From Streptomyces flavofungini (GTDB taxonomy: Bacteria; Actinomycetota; Actinomycetes; Streptomycetales; Streptomycetaceae): a stretch of 64,000 nt of DNA. The notes beneath the pieces were generated by a model, which was given only the letters and a program-made list of their open reading frames with translations, was not told where the DNA came from and searched no databases. This document shows, piece by piece, positions 62,711 to 64,000 of this stretch. The stretch covers positions 5,530,501-5,594,500 of the forward strand of contig NZ_CP128846.1 in NCBI RefSeq assembly GCF_030388665.1, in the 5' to 3' direction. How positions within the stretch are numbered: the stretch's first letter is position 1; each line of letters starts with the position of its first letter. The translations under genes and the position numbers were made by a program.

Positions 62711-62770
62711 CGCGGGGACCGCCGTCGTCCCGCCCCCCGGGCCCGCCCTGGGGGTGCGGCGGTCCCCGCG
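62711..62770. terminator. Hairpin between cbs and the small membrane gene
   Basis: Perfect 14-base arms (62711-62724 and 62757-62770) with a 32-base loop lie between convergent genes. Apart from it the 62484-62820 gap shows nothing that I can name. Confidence 0.45.
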
Positions 62771-62820
62771 CTACCCGCGCCCTCCATCCGGCCTCGGCCC
62801 TGCCGGGCCCCGGACAGGCC

Positions 62821-63246
62821 CTAGTCCGACCACTCGGATTTGCGGCCGCGGCGCAACGCCGACAGCAGGCCGGTGCCCCGGGCCGCGTGCACCGCGTTGA
62901 CGCCCACGATGCCGAACCAGGTCACGAACAGGCCGGGGAGGTCCGCGTTGACCACGCCGATCGCGGAGAGCGGGATGGCGAGGATCAGGGAGACCACGCC
63001 GAAGCCGAAGCGCTCGCCCCAGGAGTCGACGCCGCTCGCGGGGTTGCGCGCGCCCCGGGCCATGATCATCTGCTGCTCGGCCAGGTGCCTGCGCATCTGG
63101 CGGTCGATCGTGCTGTCGAGGCGCTTCTCGACCTTTTCGAGGAACGAGTCGACGAGCGCGGACTCGTACTCTTCGCCGAGGTCCTTGCGCGCGTGCAAGG
63201 CGGCGTCGAGTTCCTTCTTGAGTTCGGCGTCACGAGGGGCTTCCAT
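62821..63246 (-). CDS. Small two-helix membrane protein, hypothetical
   Basis: The 141-residue protein starts with an acidic/basic helix (APRDAELKKELDAALHARKDLGEEYESALVDSFLEKVEKRLDSTIDRQMRRHL), then two membrane segments (GVVSLILAIPLSAIGVVNADL and GLFVTWFGIVGVNAVHAA) and a basic tail. Proteins of this plan are common in actinobacteria; no function known to me. ATG 63246 is chosen; it is seven bases after TACCGT (minus strand 63254-63259), a leaderless pattern, while the frame is open upstream. Confidence 0.75.
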   Translation of the reverse strand: MEAPRDAELKKELDAALHARKDLGEEYESALVDSFLEKVEKRLDSTIDRQMRRHLAEQQMIMARGARNPASGVDSWGERFGFGVVSLILAIPLSAIGVVNADLPGLFVTWFGIVGVNAVHAARGTGLLSALRRGRKSEWSD

Positions 63247-63331
63247 AGCCCATACGGTACGCAGCGTCGGCCCCGCGGGCAGTGGGGGTATCCCCCCTTT
63301 CCGCCCTGGGCCAGGCCCCCTGGGGTCCAGG

Positions 63332-64000
63332 TCAGGGCAGTACGCGCGCCAGGCCTGAGTCCAGGTCGAAGCGGGCGGCGAGGACCGTGGTGGGCCGGAA
63401 CGCGGGGTCCGCGCGCAGCGTGTCCCGCATGCGCCGGGCGTGCGCGGCCACGGTGTGGTCGACCCAGTCCCCGGGCTCGTCCCGGCAGGCCCACGCGGAC
63501 GGGACGATGCCCTCGACGAGCCGGGCGAGGTGGCCCGGCACCTGCTTGCCCGTCCGCAGCTGCTCGATCGTCGCCGCCACCGCCCCGCACCGCTCGTGCC
63601 CGAGGACGAGCAGCAGCGGAATGTGCAGCTCCGCCACCCCGAACTGGAGGGAGCCGAGCACCGCCTCGTCCAGGACCTCGCCCGCCGTGCGGATGACGAG
63701 GAGATCGCCGAGCCCCTGGTCGAAGACCAGCTCCGGCGGCACCCGGGAGTCGACGCAGGACAGGACCGTCGCGAACGGGTGCTGCTCTTGGGTGACCTCC
63801 AGGCGCCGCGCCCGGTCCTCGTGCGGATGGCGGGAGCGGCCCTTCGCCCAGCGCCGGTTGCCTTCGAGGAGGGCGGCGAGCGCCTGCTCGGCGGTGCCGG
63901 GGCGGGCACGGCCTGCCGCCGGGCGGGTGCTGGCGGGCGCCGCGGAGGCCACGGCGGTGGCGGAGGTGAGCACGGTGGCGGCCGTCGCCGTCAGGAAGGC
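63332..64000 (-). CDS. Beta-carbonic anhydrase, probably secreted, N-terminus outside window
   Basis: The frame is open to the window edge, so the start is missing. The visible part has an Ala/Thr-rich stretch (ATAATVLTSATAVASAAPAS) like the end of a signal peptide, then the beta-carbonic anhydrase domain: FATVLSCVDSRVPPELVFDQGLGDLLVIRTAGEV (first zinc Cys plus Asp-Arg), and VLGHERCGAVAATIE (His and second Cys). It interconverts CO2 and bicarbonate. Export is inferred from the N-terminus. Confidence 0.88.
   Translation of the reverse strand, partial: AFLTATAATVLTSATAVASAAPASTRPAAGRARPGTAEQALAALLEGNRRWAKGRSRHPHEDRARRLEVTQEQHPFATVLSCVDSRVPPELVFDQGLGDLLVIRTAGEVLDEAVLGSLQFGVAELHIPLLLVLGHERCGAVAATIEQLRTGKQVPGHLARLVEGIVPSAWACRDEPGDWVDHTVAAHARRMRDTLRADPAFRPTTVLAARFDLDSGLARVLP

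Overview
The window reads as the chromosome core of a Streptomyces: GC is very high, third positions are almost all G or C, GTG starts and GTGA/ATGA stop-start overlaps are common, and the gene content (ppc, pth, rplY, prs, glmU, mfd, mazG, eno, divIC, two rpf genes, ndh, and the leucine UUA tRNA gene bldA) is the order I know from the central part of Streptomyces chromosomes. No phage, IS element or CRISPR array was seen. Everything here was read by eye; family names come from motifs, not database searches.

Layout. 1-5.7 kb: end of ppc, then a left-pointing block pth, rplY, prs, glmU, tRNA-Gln. 5.7-13.6 kb: an accessory patch with a helix-turn-helix/LAGLIDADG-like orphan, an orphan histidine kinase, and a four-gene SUKH/deaminase/WHH-nuclease cluster with toxin and immunity-type domains. 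13.9-18.7 kb: a coiled-coil protein, a sodium:solute symporter pair and an MFS exporter. 19.2-22.6 kb: a MacB-type ABC pair. 22.7-23.2 kb: a Phd/RelE toxin-antitoxin pair. 23.3-35.7 kb: mfd, secreted hydrolase and nuclease, GNAT, a decayed patch, a Ser/Thr kinase group, a SurA-like lipoprotein and mazG. 35.8-39.1 kb: a zinc ribbon/RHIM-like/P-loop/Sel1 protein and a P450. 39.3-48.8 kb: rpf genes, eno, divIC, ppx, ndh and a cyclopropane fatty acid synthase. 48.9-53.0 kb: a second MacB-type pair and bldA. 53.0-64.0 kb: VOC protein, pobA, Bax inhibitor-like protein, small conserved genes, thiolase, a cell-envelope SGNH hydrolase, cystathionine beta-synthase and a truncated carbonic anhydrase.

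Regulation visible in the sequence: a c-di-AMP (ydaO-type) riboswitch before rpfA, a Rex-like operator before ndh, an 18-bp palindrome over the promoter of the antitoxin gene, and a recurring leaderless start pattern (a -10 hexamer of TANNNT type six or seven bases before ATG/GTG). The only in-frame TTA codon I found in the whole window is in the RelE-like toxin, so its translation should depend on the bldA tRNA encoded 30 kb away.

Best candidates for something little described: the SUKH/deaminase/WHH cluster (8.2-13.6 kb), especially its collagen-like 1015-residue member, and the RHIM-motif P-loop protein at 35.8 kb, which has the architecture of an NLR-like defence or cell-death protein.
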